A stretch of DNA of 64,000 nucleotides from an uncultured Flavobacteriales bacterium (GTDB lineage Bacteria > Bacteroidota > Bacteroidia > Flavobacteriales_G > Salibacteraceae): the NCBI GenBank assembly GCA_943788725.1, contig CALSRJ010000003.1, positions 248,001-312,000 on the forward strand, written 5' to 3'. Shown here piece by piece: positions 31,628-40,377 of this stretch. Position numbers and translations under genes: made by a program. Below the pieces are notes generated by a model. It searched no databases. It saw only the letters and a program-made list of their open reading frames with translations, and was not told the DNA's origin. Numbering within the stretch: the stretch's first letter is position 1; every line of letters begins with the position of its first letter.

Positions 31628-32889
31628 GTTTTCTGCTTCTTTTTCTTGGCCGCTGGGAACAATACGTTGTTCAGGATGAGGCGGTAACCAGGAGAATTGG
31701 GGTGCAAACTCAAATCAGTAGGAGGATCACCCACAAAGTGCTGGTAATCCTCTGGATCATGCCCACCGTAGAACGTCCATTGTCCTTTTCCAAATTCACC
31801 GTGTATGTACTTAGCAACGTCGAACCCTTTGTTCTCAGCCAATACTAGGACATCAGGCTTTATGTATTGCTTCTTGTACGAGGTGGTCTGCCCCATGAAT
31901 CCTTTGACGATCGATTGATGGTTCTGACAAAGCATCGTCGGTACCGGATCCCATTTTGCTGAGAAGTCGAATAACGTGAAGAAATCTTCTGTCGGTTTTA
32001 CCTTGGTATGAATGTCAGTGGCGTCTATTTCGGAGAATTCATAAATCATGGGATTCATGATCAAGTTGTAATTCTCAAAAGCAAATGAACGATCAAACTC
32101 GATCTTCTTCTGCGCCATTGGATCTGCAGGATCTCCATCAAACATCCGTTCGCATATGTCTACGTTCTCTGCGGCCAAGGCAATATCGTAGGAGTCAGTT
32201 CCAGAACACATAGAGAACAAAAATCCACCCCCCGAAGTATATTCCTTGATGCGCAGGGACACGGCTAGTTTTAGTTCAGAAACTTTTGTAAAGCCAAGCC
32301 TTGCTGCAGTCTCTTCAAATTCAGCTACTTGGTCTTGGTACCACTTGTGGTTGCGGTACGACCCATAGAACCGGCCGTATTGACCCGTGAAGTCCTCGTG
32401 GTGAAGGTGAAGCCAATCATAGAGGTGGAGATTTCCATCGATGATTTCATCGTCATAAATGACCTCATAAGGAATTTCGGCGTAGGTCAACACAAGCGTT
32501 ACGGCATCATCCCATGGCTGTGCGCTCTTAGGTGAATACACCGCGATCTTAGGAGCTTTCTCAAGCTTCACAGCGTCCATGTTTACCTCTGGGTTCGAAA
32601 TCTCCAACAGCATCCCAGCTGCTTTGGAATCAGGAATGTTTTCAAAAGATATGCCTCGGATGACCAATTCCTTTTCTACCTCAGGGTAGTGGTCGATTAA
32701 GAAACTGCCACCGCGGAAGTTGAGCAACCACTGCACTTCAACGTCGCGTTCAAGCGTCCAGTAAGCCAAACCATATGCCTTCAAGTGATTTGCCTGCGAC
32801 TCGTCCATAGGGATGAGGATCTTCTTAGCGAATACCTGCCCGACGATTAGAAAGCAAAGCAGTAGAAGACTAAAATGGCGGCTCATCAT
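31624..32889 (-). CDS. Secreted protein of the family often labelled 'asparagine synthetase B'
   Basis: About 421 residues with signal peptide MSRHFSLLLLCFLIVGQVFA; the mature part opens KKILIPMDESQANHLKAYGLAYW. I recall Bacteroidota homologues carrying the database label asparagine synthetase B, but the PP-loop and class II amidotransferase features of AsnB are absent, and AsnB would be cytoplasmic. The centre has GGGFLFSMCSGTDSYDIALA, which looks like a nucleophile-elbow of a class I glutaminase or ThuA-like fold, preceded by HLYDWLHLHHEDFTGQYGRF. The start (32889 or 32886) overlaps dnaB by about 20 bp. Function is open. Confidence 0.75.
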   Translation of the reverse strand: MMSRHFSLLLLCFLIVGQVFAKKILIPMDESQANHLKAYGLAYWTLERDVEVQWLLNFRGGSFLIDHYPEVEKELVIRGISFENIPDSKAAGMLLEISNPEVNMDAVKLEKAPKIAVYSPKSAQPWDDAVTLVLTYAEIPYEVIYDDEIIDGNLHLYDWLHLHHEDFTGQYGRFYGSYRNHKWYQDQVAEFEETAARLGFTKVSELKLAVSLRIKEYTSGGGFLFSMCSGTDSYDIALAAENVDICERMFDGDPADPMAQKKIEFDRSFAFENYNLIMNPMIYEFSEIDATDIHTKVKPTEDFFTLFDFSAKWDPVPTMLCQNHQSIVKGFMGQTTSYKKQYIKPDVLVLAENKGFDVAKYIHGEFGKGQWTFYGGHDPEDYQHFVGDPPTDLSLHPNSPGYRLILNNVLFPAAKKKKQKT

Positions 32890-34396
32890 CGTCATCTTCG
32901 GCCTTATCCCAATTCTCAGATTTGAGTATTTGTCTTCCATATTGATCGTCGACTTGCACGTCGCTTTCCGATGTAATTCCAAATGCCTGTTGTTCCCAAT
33001 TTACAAACTTCGCTAGGTGGTTCTCGAATTTCACCTTGACATCATCCGTAGCACCATTCCTGTGCTTGGCGATGATCAATTCTCCTAAACCTTGCGTGCT
33101 ATTGCCTTCCTCATCTTGAAGGATACCGTAGTACTCAGGTCGGTAAATGAACATAACCATGTCCGCATCCTGCTCAATCGCACCCGATTCCCTCAGGTCA
33201 CTCAATTGAGGTCGCTTATCACCACCTCGGGTTTCTACTGCACGGCTCAATTGACTTAACGCAAGCACCGGGACACTTAGTTCTTTAGCGATTCCCTTAA
33301 TCGCCCTGGAAATAGTACTGATCTCTTGTTCACGGTTTCCTTTTGAGTCGCCAGACCCGCTCATCAACTGCAGGTAATCGATGATCACCAATTGGATGTC
33401 TTTTTCGGCCTTGAGACGTCTGCACTGAGCACGCAATTCAAAGACGGATAAACCTGGTGTATCGTTGATGTAGATCGGTGCATTGGTCAATTTGCCGATG
33501 CGTGAGTTCAATTGCTCCCACTCATACGGTTCCAAGGTGCCTTTCTTCAACTTCTCGGCAGGGATCTGTGTTTCCGATGCAATGAGTCGATTGACCAGTT
33601 GAAGGGAAGACATTTCAAGTGAAAATACGGCCACACCTCTCTTAAAGTCAACGGCTGCATTCCGAGCCAGGGAGAGCACAAAAGCTGTTTTACCCATACC
33701 TGGCCGGGCCGCAATGACCACCATGTCTGATGGCTGAAATCCTCCCGTCAAACGATCCAAGTCTCGAAACCCGGATGGTACGCCACTCGTGCCGTCTTGC
33801 TTGCTGATCTCCTCCAGCTTCTTAACCGCTTTGTGGAGTAACTTACCCATGTCCTCATAAGACTTGCGAATGTTGCCTTCTGCAACCTCGAAGAGCCTTC
33901 CTTCCGCTGAATCCAGAAGGTCGAAAACGTCAATGGTTTCGTCGTATGCATCCTTGATCGTATCGCTCGAGATTTTGATGAGTTCGCGCTGGATGTGTTT
34001 CTGGGAAATGATCCGGGCATGCGATTCAACGTGGGCGCTAGATGCCACCCTGTTCGTGAGCTGGGAAATGTAAAAAGCACCACCTACAACATCAAGGTTT
34101 CCTTGTTTCTTCAGCTCTTGCGTAACCGTCAAGATATCAATGGGCTCAGAGCGTTCAAACAACTCCAAGATGGCCTTAAAAATCAACTGGTGTGATTCCT
34201 TGTAGAAACTCTCCTTTTTCAGGATGTCGATCACATCCGTTAAAGCCTCTTTGTCTAACAGCAACGCTCCCAACACAGCCTCCTCAAGGTCAACAGCTTG
34301 AGGTTGTAATTTACCATATTCGGGACTCTCTAATTGGTTCCTTACCACACTTAATCCACTCTTTTTACTGCTTGTTGCTGACTTTGGCTCTTCCAT
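32870..34396 (-). CDS. dnaB: Replicative DNA helicase DnaB
   Basis: The hexameric fork helicase, 508 residues. The N-terminal helical domain starts around residue 30 (PQAVDLEEAVLGALLLDKEA). The RecA-like domain has Walker A MVVIAARPGMGKTAFVLSLA, Walker B LVIIDYLQLMSG, QLSRAVETRGGDKRPQLSDL and IEQDADMVMFIYRPEYY. No intein is present. The acidic tail ends DDDDEPPF, which overlaps the start of the downstream secreted protein gene. A short N-terminal tail rich in Ser and Lys precedes the conserved domain. Confidence 0.96.
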   Translation of the reverse strand: MEEPKSATSSKKSGLSVVRNQLESPEYGKLQPQAVDLEEAVLGALLLDKEALTDVIDILKKESFYKESHQLIFKAILELFERSEPIDILTVTQELKKQGNLDVVGGAFYISQLTNRVASSAHVESHARIISQKHIQRELIKISSDTIKDAYDETIDVFDLLDSAEGRLFEVAEGNIRKSYEDMGKLLHKAVKKLEEISKQDGTSGVPSGFRDLDRLTGGFQPSDMVVIAARPGMGKTAFVLSLARNAAVDFKRGVAVFSLEMSSLQLVNRLIASETQIPAEKLKKGTLEPYEWEQLNSRIGKLTNAPIYINDTPGLSVFELRAQCRRLKAEKDIQLVIIDYLQLMSGSGDSKGNREQEISTISRAIKGIAKELSVPVLALSQLSRAVETRGGDKRPQLSDLRESGAIEQDADMVMFIYRPEYYGILQDEEGNSTQGLGELIIAKHRNGATDDVKVKFENHLAKFVNWEQQAFGITSESDVQVDDQYGRQILKSENWDKAEDDDDEPPF

Positions 34397-34544
34397 GATT
34401 CAAAGGTAGGAATAGGAAGAGGCGTTCCTTTGATCTGACGGGTTAAACTTTTACAGCCGGAGCGGAAGGTTAACGCGCGAGGCTTTCGCCCATTCTAGCT
34501 GCGATGAAAAGGCGAATAAAACTTCTGAACGTTCTATCAACACA

Positions 34545-34991
34545 TCATTTCAACGGTTCTTGATAAACCATTCTTAGATGCGGAATCCCATCTTCCAAGT
34601 ACATGCTTCCAATCGCTTCAAAACCCAATGAACGGTAGAAGTCGCAGAGATAAACTTGAGCTGACATCTCGATGGATCTATTCGCATCGGTTGAGGTACA
34701 GTGAGCGATGGCTTGCTCTACCATTCGTTTTCCTAGCCCAGTGTTTCGTTGCGACCCTTTCACTACGATTCGACCGATGTGCCAAGCGGTGCTTTGAATG
34801 ATCCGTAAGTAGGCGATCAATTCGTCTCCTTCTTTGCGCATCAGATGAGTGGCTTCCAGGTCTTTTGGATCGGGATCGAGATAGACGCATTGTTGCTCTA
34901 CTACAAACACTTCTGAGCGCAAGGCCATGATTTGATGCCAGTCTTCTGAAGGAATCTGGTCAATGGAAGAAAGGAATGATTTTTCGGACAT
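34545..34991 (-). CDS. elaA: ElaA-family GNAT N-acetyltransferase
   Basis: A 148-residue acetyltransferase. The ElaA-type opening is clear (LRSEVFVVEQQCVYLDPDPKDLEATHLM), followed by the acetyl-CoA-binding strand and loop IGRIVVKGSQRNTGLGKRMVEQAI (R-x-x-G-x-G/A type) and C-terminal FYRSLGFEAIGSMYLEDGIPHLRM. The frame is open to 35105, but ATG 34991 begins the family homology and avoids overlap with the divergent SRPBCC gene. The substrate of ElaA proteins is not established. Confidence 0.88.
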   Translation of the reverse strand: MSEKSFLSSIDQIPSEDWHQIMALRSEVFVVEQQCVYLDPDPKDLEATHLMRKEGDELIAYLRIIQSTAWHIGRIVVKGSQRNTGLGKRMVEQAIAHCTSTDANRSIEMSAQVYLCDFYRSLGFEAIGSMYLEDGIPHLRMVYQEPLK

Positions 34992-35026
34992 ACAGAACCT
35001 AGTCGGTGGTTGGTTGTTTCTATGGC

Positions 35027-35512
35027 ATGAAGGTATATCGTTTGTCATCAACCCAAAAGCTTCCCATATCAATGGACCAAGCATGGGAGTATTTTTCAAC
35101 CCCAAGTAATCTTCAGGAAATCACGCCGAAAGACTTGAAATTCAAGATATTGACTGATATCGGTAAGGAGAAAATGTACGCTGGTCAGATCATCAATTAT
35201 ATTGTCACTCCACTTTTTGGTATTCCTATGCGATGGACGACAGAGATCACCCACGTAGAAGAGGGAAAGTATTTCGTGGACGAGCAGCGCTTCGGGCCAT
35301 ACAGTTTTTGGCATCACAAGCATTTTTTCACCCCCATTGAGGGCGGTGTTTTGGCTACTGACGTCGTTGATTATGCTTTGCCGCTTGGGATTTTAGGAAG
35401 GTTGGCACATGCGATTTTCGTGAAGGCGCAGCTGAAACACATCTTTATGTTTAGAGAAAAGAAGCTCGAGGATATGTTCGGCAGCTTTGAGAAAGATTCA
35501 GCGAATCGATAG
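35027..35512 (+). CDS. SRPBCC-fold ligand-binding protein
   Basis: A 161-residue START/Bet v1-like (SRPBCC) protein: MKVYRLSSTQKLPISMDQAWEYFSTPSNLQEITPKDLKF is the typical start, followed by MRWTTEITHVEEGKYFVDEQRFGPYSFWHHKHFF, and a C-terminal long helix FVKAQLKHIFMFREKKLEDMF. Such proteins bind hydrophobic ligands; this subgroup is often next to cell-division-inhibitor-like epimerases, which is not the case here. ATG 35027 was preferred to the upstream GTG at 35006. Its 3' end overlaps the convergent helicase gene by 15 bp. Confidence 0.85.
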   Translation: MKVYRLSSTQKLPISMDQAWEYFSTPSNLQEITPKDLKFKILTDIGKEKMYAGQIINYIVTPLFGIPMRWTTEITHVEEGKYFVDEQRFGPYSFWHHKHFFTPIEGGVLATDVVDYALPLGILGRLAHAIFVKAQLKHIFMFREKKLEDMFGSFEKDSANR

Positions 35513-38026
35513 TACCCGTTTCTCTTCGTCCCATTCTGGCCATGCAAATAGATCTTGGAGGAGGTTTTCCTTCTTCGGTCCAATCGAGAATATTTCGAGT
35601 TGTCGTTCTGCACGGGTAAAGGCGACATAGAGCACATTCAATAAGTCAAGGTTAGAGCGCTCATCTTCCTCGTCTGGAAGCTGAGCGTAATGAGATTCCC
35701 TCAGCTGACTCAGCTTCAATCGCACATTTCCCAATGCGTAAGGTTCTTGGATCTCCACCCACCCGTACTCCTTGGTGTTCTTTCTTTTCGTAACCTCAGG
35801 CATGAATACTGCTACTACTGGAAATTCTAAACCCTTCGACTTGTGGATGGTCATTACGCTGATCGCATGCCCATTGTTGGCCAGTTGAATGCTCTCCTGT
35901 TCTGCTTTTTTTGCCCAGAATTCTAGGAACCCCTCCTTCAGGTAGCCTCCTGAGGTTTCATACCTCAAGCAAAGGTCTAGGAACTTCGAGACGAAAGCGT
36001 TTTCCAGTGGAATGCCTAATATCTTGCAAACCGCCATGGCCCTTTGAAAGGTCTCGCCGTGCTGGACTTCAGGAATGGAAAAGTCAAATCCCATGACCTT
36101 TGCCGTCTGCGAAAAGGTCCATTTACCTTGTTTCACTTGCTTGGCCCTAGCATGCGCCGCTGGAATGTTGGCGTGTTGGTTCAGTCTTGAAAGCCAAAGC
36201 TGTGTGACAAACGGGTCCTTATTCCATTGTAAACCTTGTAAAGAAGTGATGATAAGTTGCACCAATGGATTGTTCTTTAGGAGCAAGCTCTCTTGACTCA
36301 CCACGCTAAATCCGGCTTCGAGCAACATCGACGCGAAGGAGGCGGCGTCTGCATTGGTTCTGAACAGACTGCAAATATCCCCTGGGGCAATACCGTCTTT
36401 GTCGACCATTTTTCGCACCCGATCCAACATCTTTAGCATCAATGCATCCTTGTTCATTTTCGGATCTTCCGCTATCCACCAATTGACTTCGCCTGCCTGT
36501 TGTTGCACAGGATGTTGCTCAAGCGCGCTATAGGTTTCTCGGTGTGCTTCAGAGAGCATGGATCGATGGGCGTGATCAAAGAAGCGGTTGTTGAAATCGA
36601 CTACTTGCTTTGAGGACCGGAAGTTTCGATCCAATACAATTTCCTTGAACATCGATTCTAGTAGACCCGATGAAGGGTGGTCTACTTTGGGGAGGTTCAC
36701 AAATTGCTCGGGATCACTGTTACGCCATCGGTAGATGGATTGTTTTGCATCGCCGACGATCAAAGAAGTATTCCCTTCTGACAAGCTGTTTTCCACCAGA
36801 GGAAGGAGGTTTTTCCATTGTAAAACGGAAGTGTCCTGAAACTCATCGATCAGGATGTGGCTGAACTGAGTCCCAAGGCGCTCAAACAAAAAGAAGGTTT
36901 GCTCCTCCTGCAGCTGGTCTGAAATGAGTGTGTTGAATTCGCTGAGTAGACGAATGTTGTCTTCTTCGCGGATCCATTCAAATATGCCCTCCAGTGCACT
37001 GTAAAATCCGAGCGCATACACTTCTTGCCGCAATGCATTGATCAGTTGTAGGTGATGGTACACAGGCATCAAAGACAGCGTGTCGTCGTAGCATTGTTTC
37101 AACTCCTCTTTGACGTCTTCAATCGAGGGATTCTTGGTGCCGCTCATCCATTTGTCTTCTTGAATGGTAGCAAGCACATAACTGGTCGGTGGAACCTTGC
37201 TAAGATCTCCATTGGCAATGCGCCTGAAGTAGGTATGAATGCCTTGAGCACCACGGTATACGTCTTTGGCGTCTATGGATCTGTCTTTGAAAATGCCCAT
37301 GGCCCGTTGGGAGGGAGCAATGAATTCCTCGGTCAATACTTTCGCATCTCTATCCAGTTGCTCTTTTAATTCGAAAACAGCCTGGGGCTTCCACGATTTA
37401 AACGTCGATCGAGCAAAGTAGAATTCATCCGAAAGCAAGGATTGGCAGGCGTTTTCAATCACGTCGTCTGCGTTATTCGAACGGTCTTCGGCCAATCGAG
37501 TGCGCAACATTTGAAGAATCAGAGAGGTCAAATCTTCATCGTTCCCGATCTTTTCGAAGAGCAGGTCGGCCGCCCTGTCTATGAACATCGAACGGTCTAT
37601 TTGGATTTCAAAATCGGGGGCAAGGCTGAGGTCGCTTGCGAAGGAGCGAACCAAGCGGGCAAAGAACTTATCGATCGTTACGATGTTGAATTCACCATAT
37701 TGATGAAGAATTTGATGCAGGCGTTGACCACTTCGTTCCCTGATTTCTTCCGAAGTGAGCCCGGTATCTGTTTTCAGCGCATCCAGCATGAACTGGGCGT
37801 CGCCTCTCTTTCGGGTTTCATGCCCAGCGAGAATGGAGAGGTAGGTGATGATACGATCCTTCATCTCCGCGGCCGCTTTCACCGTAAAGGTGATGGCCAG
37901 AATACGCTTGAAATAGTGGGGGTCTTTAGTCGTTAAGATGAGGGACAGATAAACCTTGGCAAGGTTGAAGGTCTTTCCTGAGCCGGCCGAACTTTTATAA
38001 ACGAGAAAGGGTTGCGGAAAATCCAT
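35498..38026 (-). CDS. UvrD/RecB-like superfamily 1 helicase, no nuclease domain
   Basis: An 842-residue SF1A helicase. Motif I is LVYKSSAGSGKTFNLAKVYL, motif Ia ILAITFTVKAAAEMKDRI, motif II ILIDEFQDTSVLQWKNLLPL, motif III LIVGDAKQSIYRWRNSDPEQ, motif V VMTIHKSKGLEFPVV and motif VI LYVAFTRAERQLEIF. The order and 'ASAGSGKT'-like start fit the AddA/RecB-type proteins of Bacteroidota, which usually continue about 200 residues with a PD-(D/E)XK nuclease. Here the protein stops about 35 residues after motif VI, and no AddB-like gene is adjacent. It should unwind DNA in break repair; nuclease activity would need a partner. Confidence 0.88.
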   Translation of the reverse strand: MDFPQPFLVYKSSAGSGKTFNLAKVYLSLILTTKDPHYFKRILAITFTVKAAAEMKDRIITYLSILAGHETRKRGDAQFMLDALKTDTGLTSEEIRERSGQRLHQILHQYGEFNIVTIDKFFARLVRSFASDLSLAPDFEIQIDRSMFIDRAADLLFEKIGNDEDLTSLILQMLRTRLAEDRSNNADDVIENACQSLLSDEFYFARSTFKSWKPQAVFELKEQLDRDAKVLTEEFIAPSQRAMGIFKDRSIDAKDVYRGAQGIHTYFRRIANGDLSKVPPTSYVLATIQEDKWMSGTKNPSIEDVKEELKQCYDDTLSLMPVYHHLQLINALRQEVYALGFYSALEGIFEWIREEDNIRLLSEFNTLISDQLQEEQTFFLFERLGTQFSHILIDEFQDTSVLQWKNLLPLVENSLSEGNTSLIVGDAKQSIYRWRNSDPEQFVNLPKVDHPSSGLLESMFKEIVLDRNFRSSKQVVDFNNRFFDHAHRSMLSEAHRETYSALEQHPVQQQAGEVNWWIAEDPKMNKDALMLKMLDRVRKMVDKDGIAPGDICSLFRTNADAASFASMLLEAGFSVVSQESLLLKNNPLVQLIITSLQGLQWNKDPFVTQLWLSRLNQHANIPAAHARAKQVKQGKWTFSQTAKVMGFDFSIPEVQHGETFQRAMAVCKILGIPLENAFVSKFLDLCLRYETSGGYLKEGFLEFWAKKAEQESIQLANNGHAISVMTIHKSKGLEFPVVAVFMPEVTKRKNTKEYGWVEIQEPYALGNVRLKLSQLRESHYAQLPDEEDERSNLDLLNVLYVAFTRAERQLEIFSIGPKKENLLQDLFAWPEWDEEKRVLSIR

Positions 38027-38073
38027 TTGCTAAAATTCAACTTAATTCTACGATTTTCGTCTTATAATCTAGT

Positions 38074-40377
38074 ATGATGCGTTTTAGAACATTACTTCTT
38101 TTTTGTTTGCTAGTCTTAATGGCTCCGCGAATTTTATCTCAGCACATTAAGAGCTTTGAACATCACGTTCCAGGTGAACTCATTGTAATGATTCACCCAA
38201 AGGTGGACGTGGACGCATGGTGCGATGAATTTCACGAAATAGGAATTACATCCATGCAGGCTGGTCAGCGCTTGTCGGCATCGATGAATTTATGGAAGGT
38301 TCACTTCGACCCAGCCCAAATGTCGGACGAGGCAGCTCTTTTGCAGGCGGAGCGAATGGCCTCAACCCAGGTTGTTCAGTTGAATCACACCAACCTGGTC
38401 CAGCGCAATGTCCCCGATGATGCTCTTTTTGAGGATCAATGGGCGTTGAACAACGACGGGACCAATGGCGGTTCGGGAACAGCGGATGTGGATGCTTTGC
38501 CGGCATGGGATTTAACAACGGGCGGAACCAATGCACTGGGCGATTCGATTGTTGTTGCAGTAATCGACGGTGGGTTTACCATTGATCATGAGGACCTTGA
38601 GGCAAACATTTTTGTCAATAGAGACGAGATTCCAGGTAACGGTATTGATGATGATGCCAATGGGTACATCGATGACGTGAATGGATGGAATGCCTATACC
38701 AATTCAGGAACCCCTTCCTTCAGTAATCACGGTACGCATGTAGCCGGAACAATCGGTGCGGTAGGTAACAATGGAATCGGGGTGGTAGGCGTCAATTGGA
38801 ACGTGAAGGTGATGCCGATTTCGGGTTCCTCTTCCTTGGAGGCGACAGTGATTGCAGCGTACTCCTATGTATTAGACATGCGTAAAATGTACAATGAGAC
38901 TGCCGGTGATAAAGGTGCGTACGTCGTTTCTACCAATGCTTCGTTTGGTGTTGATTATGGTGACCCTGCTGACTATCCTCTTTGGTGTGCTATGTACGAT
39001 TCATTGGGGTTAGCTGGAATTTTAAGCGCAGGAGCTACGGCAAATTTGAATGTCAATATTGACGTGGTAAATGACGTGCCAACGGCCTGTGGCAGTAATT
39101 TCCTTCTCAGCGTGACCAATACGACGAGTTCGGACATCAAGAATCCCGGAGCTGCGTATGGGGCTACTACGATTGACCTCGGTGCACCAGGTACAGGTAT
39201 TCTCTCCACAACGAGTAATGGATATGGTAATCTAACAGGAACTTCTATGGCTACACCTCACGTGGCTGGGGCTGTTGGCCTCATGCATAGTGCTGTATGT
39301 GTAGACATCCTGCAGGCTTATGCTGGAAACCCTGGTGGTCTGGCGATATACATTCGAACAAAACTATTGAGTGAAGGGGTGGACGAGCTCCAGAGCCTTG
39401 CATCGATTACAGTGTCAGGTGGAAGACTGAATCTATTCAAAGCGGTGAAGAGTGTCATTGACACATGCGTATCGATTGCCTTTGAAGCTGATCCCTCAAC
39501 TTGTGGCAATTGCGATGGGTCGCTAACCGCTACGGTAATTGGAGGTGAGGCGCCATATCAATATGCATGGTCCACGAATGACACTTCCAATTCGATTTCT
39601 GGATTGTGCGCTGGCACCTATACGTTGACCGTCGTAGATGCCCTCTCAGATACATTGATCGGTCAAGGCGTTGTTTCGGATTCTTCCGGGCCAGTAGTTT
39701 CATTGAGCAAAGCCGACGTCACTTGCAATGGTGGCTCAGACGGAAGTGCAACGTTGACGGGAGCTTCCACCTACCTCTGGTCAGATGGAAGTACCAACAG
39801 CGTCAGGAACGATCTTCCGGCTGGGCAGTATTTCGTGACGGCTACCAATGCTAGTTCCTGCTCTACGGTAGTAGAGGTAGATATACATCAACCGGATGTG
39901 TTGATGTTCTCCTTCGTCAGTACCGTGCCAACACCTTATACCGGAAGCAATGGCGTGGTTTCTGGGACGGCAAGTGGGGGTGTGCCTCCTTACAATTATG
40001 CCTGGAATACAGGAGCTCAAGATTCTTTGCTCGCCGGGGTGGAAGTTGGAGACTACCAAGTGACAGTAACAGATGCCAATGGCTGCCAGGCAAGCTTTGA
40101 TTACTATTTGGGGTACCCAACGGGTCTCGAAAGGAATAGTGCGGATCGGGTTAGACTTTACCCAAATCCAAGCGATGGATCTGTGTATATATCGGGATTG
40201 GATGGGGAAGAGGTGACCGTGGTCGTTTGTGATATCATGGGTAGGGCGCTACTGAGCCAATACCCGCAAACTGACCTGAAGTCCATTGACCTTTCCTCTC
40301 TTCAATCGGGCAATTACCTGGTTCATTTGCTGACCAATACAGAGAGAATCGTGAGAAAGGTTCAAGTCCTTCGATGA
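38074..40377 (+). CDS. T9SS-secreted subtilisin-like serine protease
   Basis: A 767-residue exported protease. Signal peptide FRTLLLFCLLVLMAPRILSQ; an inhibitor-like prodomain to about residue 105; then an S8 domain with catalytic Asp165 (VVAVIDGGFTIDHEDL), His222 (NHGTHVAGTIG) and Ser391 (GTSMATPHVAGAVGLM). From about residue 469 come three SprB-like repeats (CGNCDGSLTATVIGGEAPYQ; CNGGSDGSATLTG; GVVSGTASGGVPPYNYAW), then a type A sorting domain (VRLYPNPSDGSVYISG, CDIMGRALL, SGNYLVHLLTN, RKVQVLR). It should act outside the cell. Its stop overlaps the next gene's ATG (ATGA). Confidence 0.93.
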   Translation: MMRFRTLLLFCLLVLMAPRILSQHIKSFEHHVPGELIVMIHPKVDVDAWCDEFHEIGITSMQAGQRLSASMNLWKVHFDPAQMSDEAALLQAERMASTQVVQLNHTNLVQRNVPDDALFEDQWALNNDGTNGGSGTADVDALPAWDLTTGGTNALGDSIVVAVIDGGFTIDHEDLEANIFVNRDEIPGNGIDDDANGYIDDVNGWNAYTNSGTPSFSNHGTHVAGTIGAVGNNGIGVVGVNWNVKVMPISGSSSLEATVIAAYSYVLDMRKMYNETAGDKGAYVVSTNASFGVDYGDPADYPLWCAMYDSLGLAGILSAGATANLNVNIDVVNDVPTACGSNFLLSVTNTTSSDIKNPGAAYGATTIDLGAPGTGILSTTSNGYGNLTGTSMATPHVAGAVGLMHSAVCVDILQAYAGNPGGLAIYIRTKLLSEGVDELQSLASITVSGGRLNLFKAVKSVIDTCVSIAFEADPSTCGNCDGSLTATVIGGEAPYQYAWSTNDTSNSISGLCAGTYTLTVVDALSDTLIGQGVVSDSSGPVVSLSKADVTCNGGSDGSATLTGASTYLWSDGSTNSVRNDLPAGQYFVTATNASSCSTVVEVDIHQPDVLMFSFVSTVPTPYTGSNGVVSGTASGGVPPYNYAWNTGAQDSLLAGVEVGDYQVTVTDANGCQASFDYYLGYPTGLERNSADRVRLYPNPSDGSVYISGLDGEEVTVVVCDIMGRALLSQYPQTDLKSIDLSSLQSGNYLVHLLTNTERIVRKVQVLR

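Noticed and set aside
37442-37936. 164-codon open frame antisense to the RecB-like helicase
   Set aside because: It mirrors the helicase coding frame and shows no domain, signal peptide or promoter.
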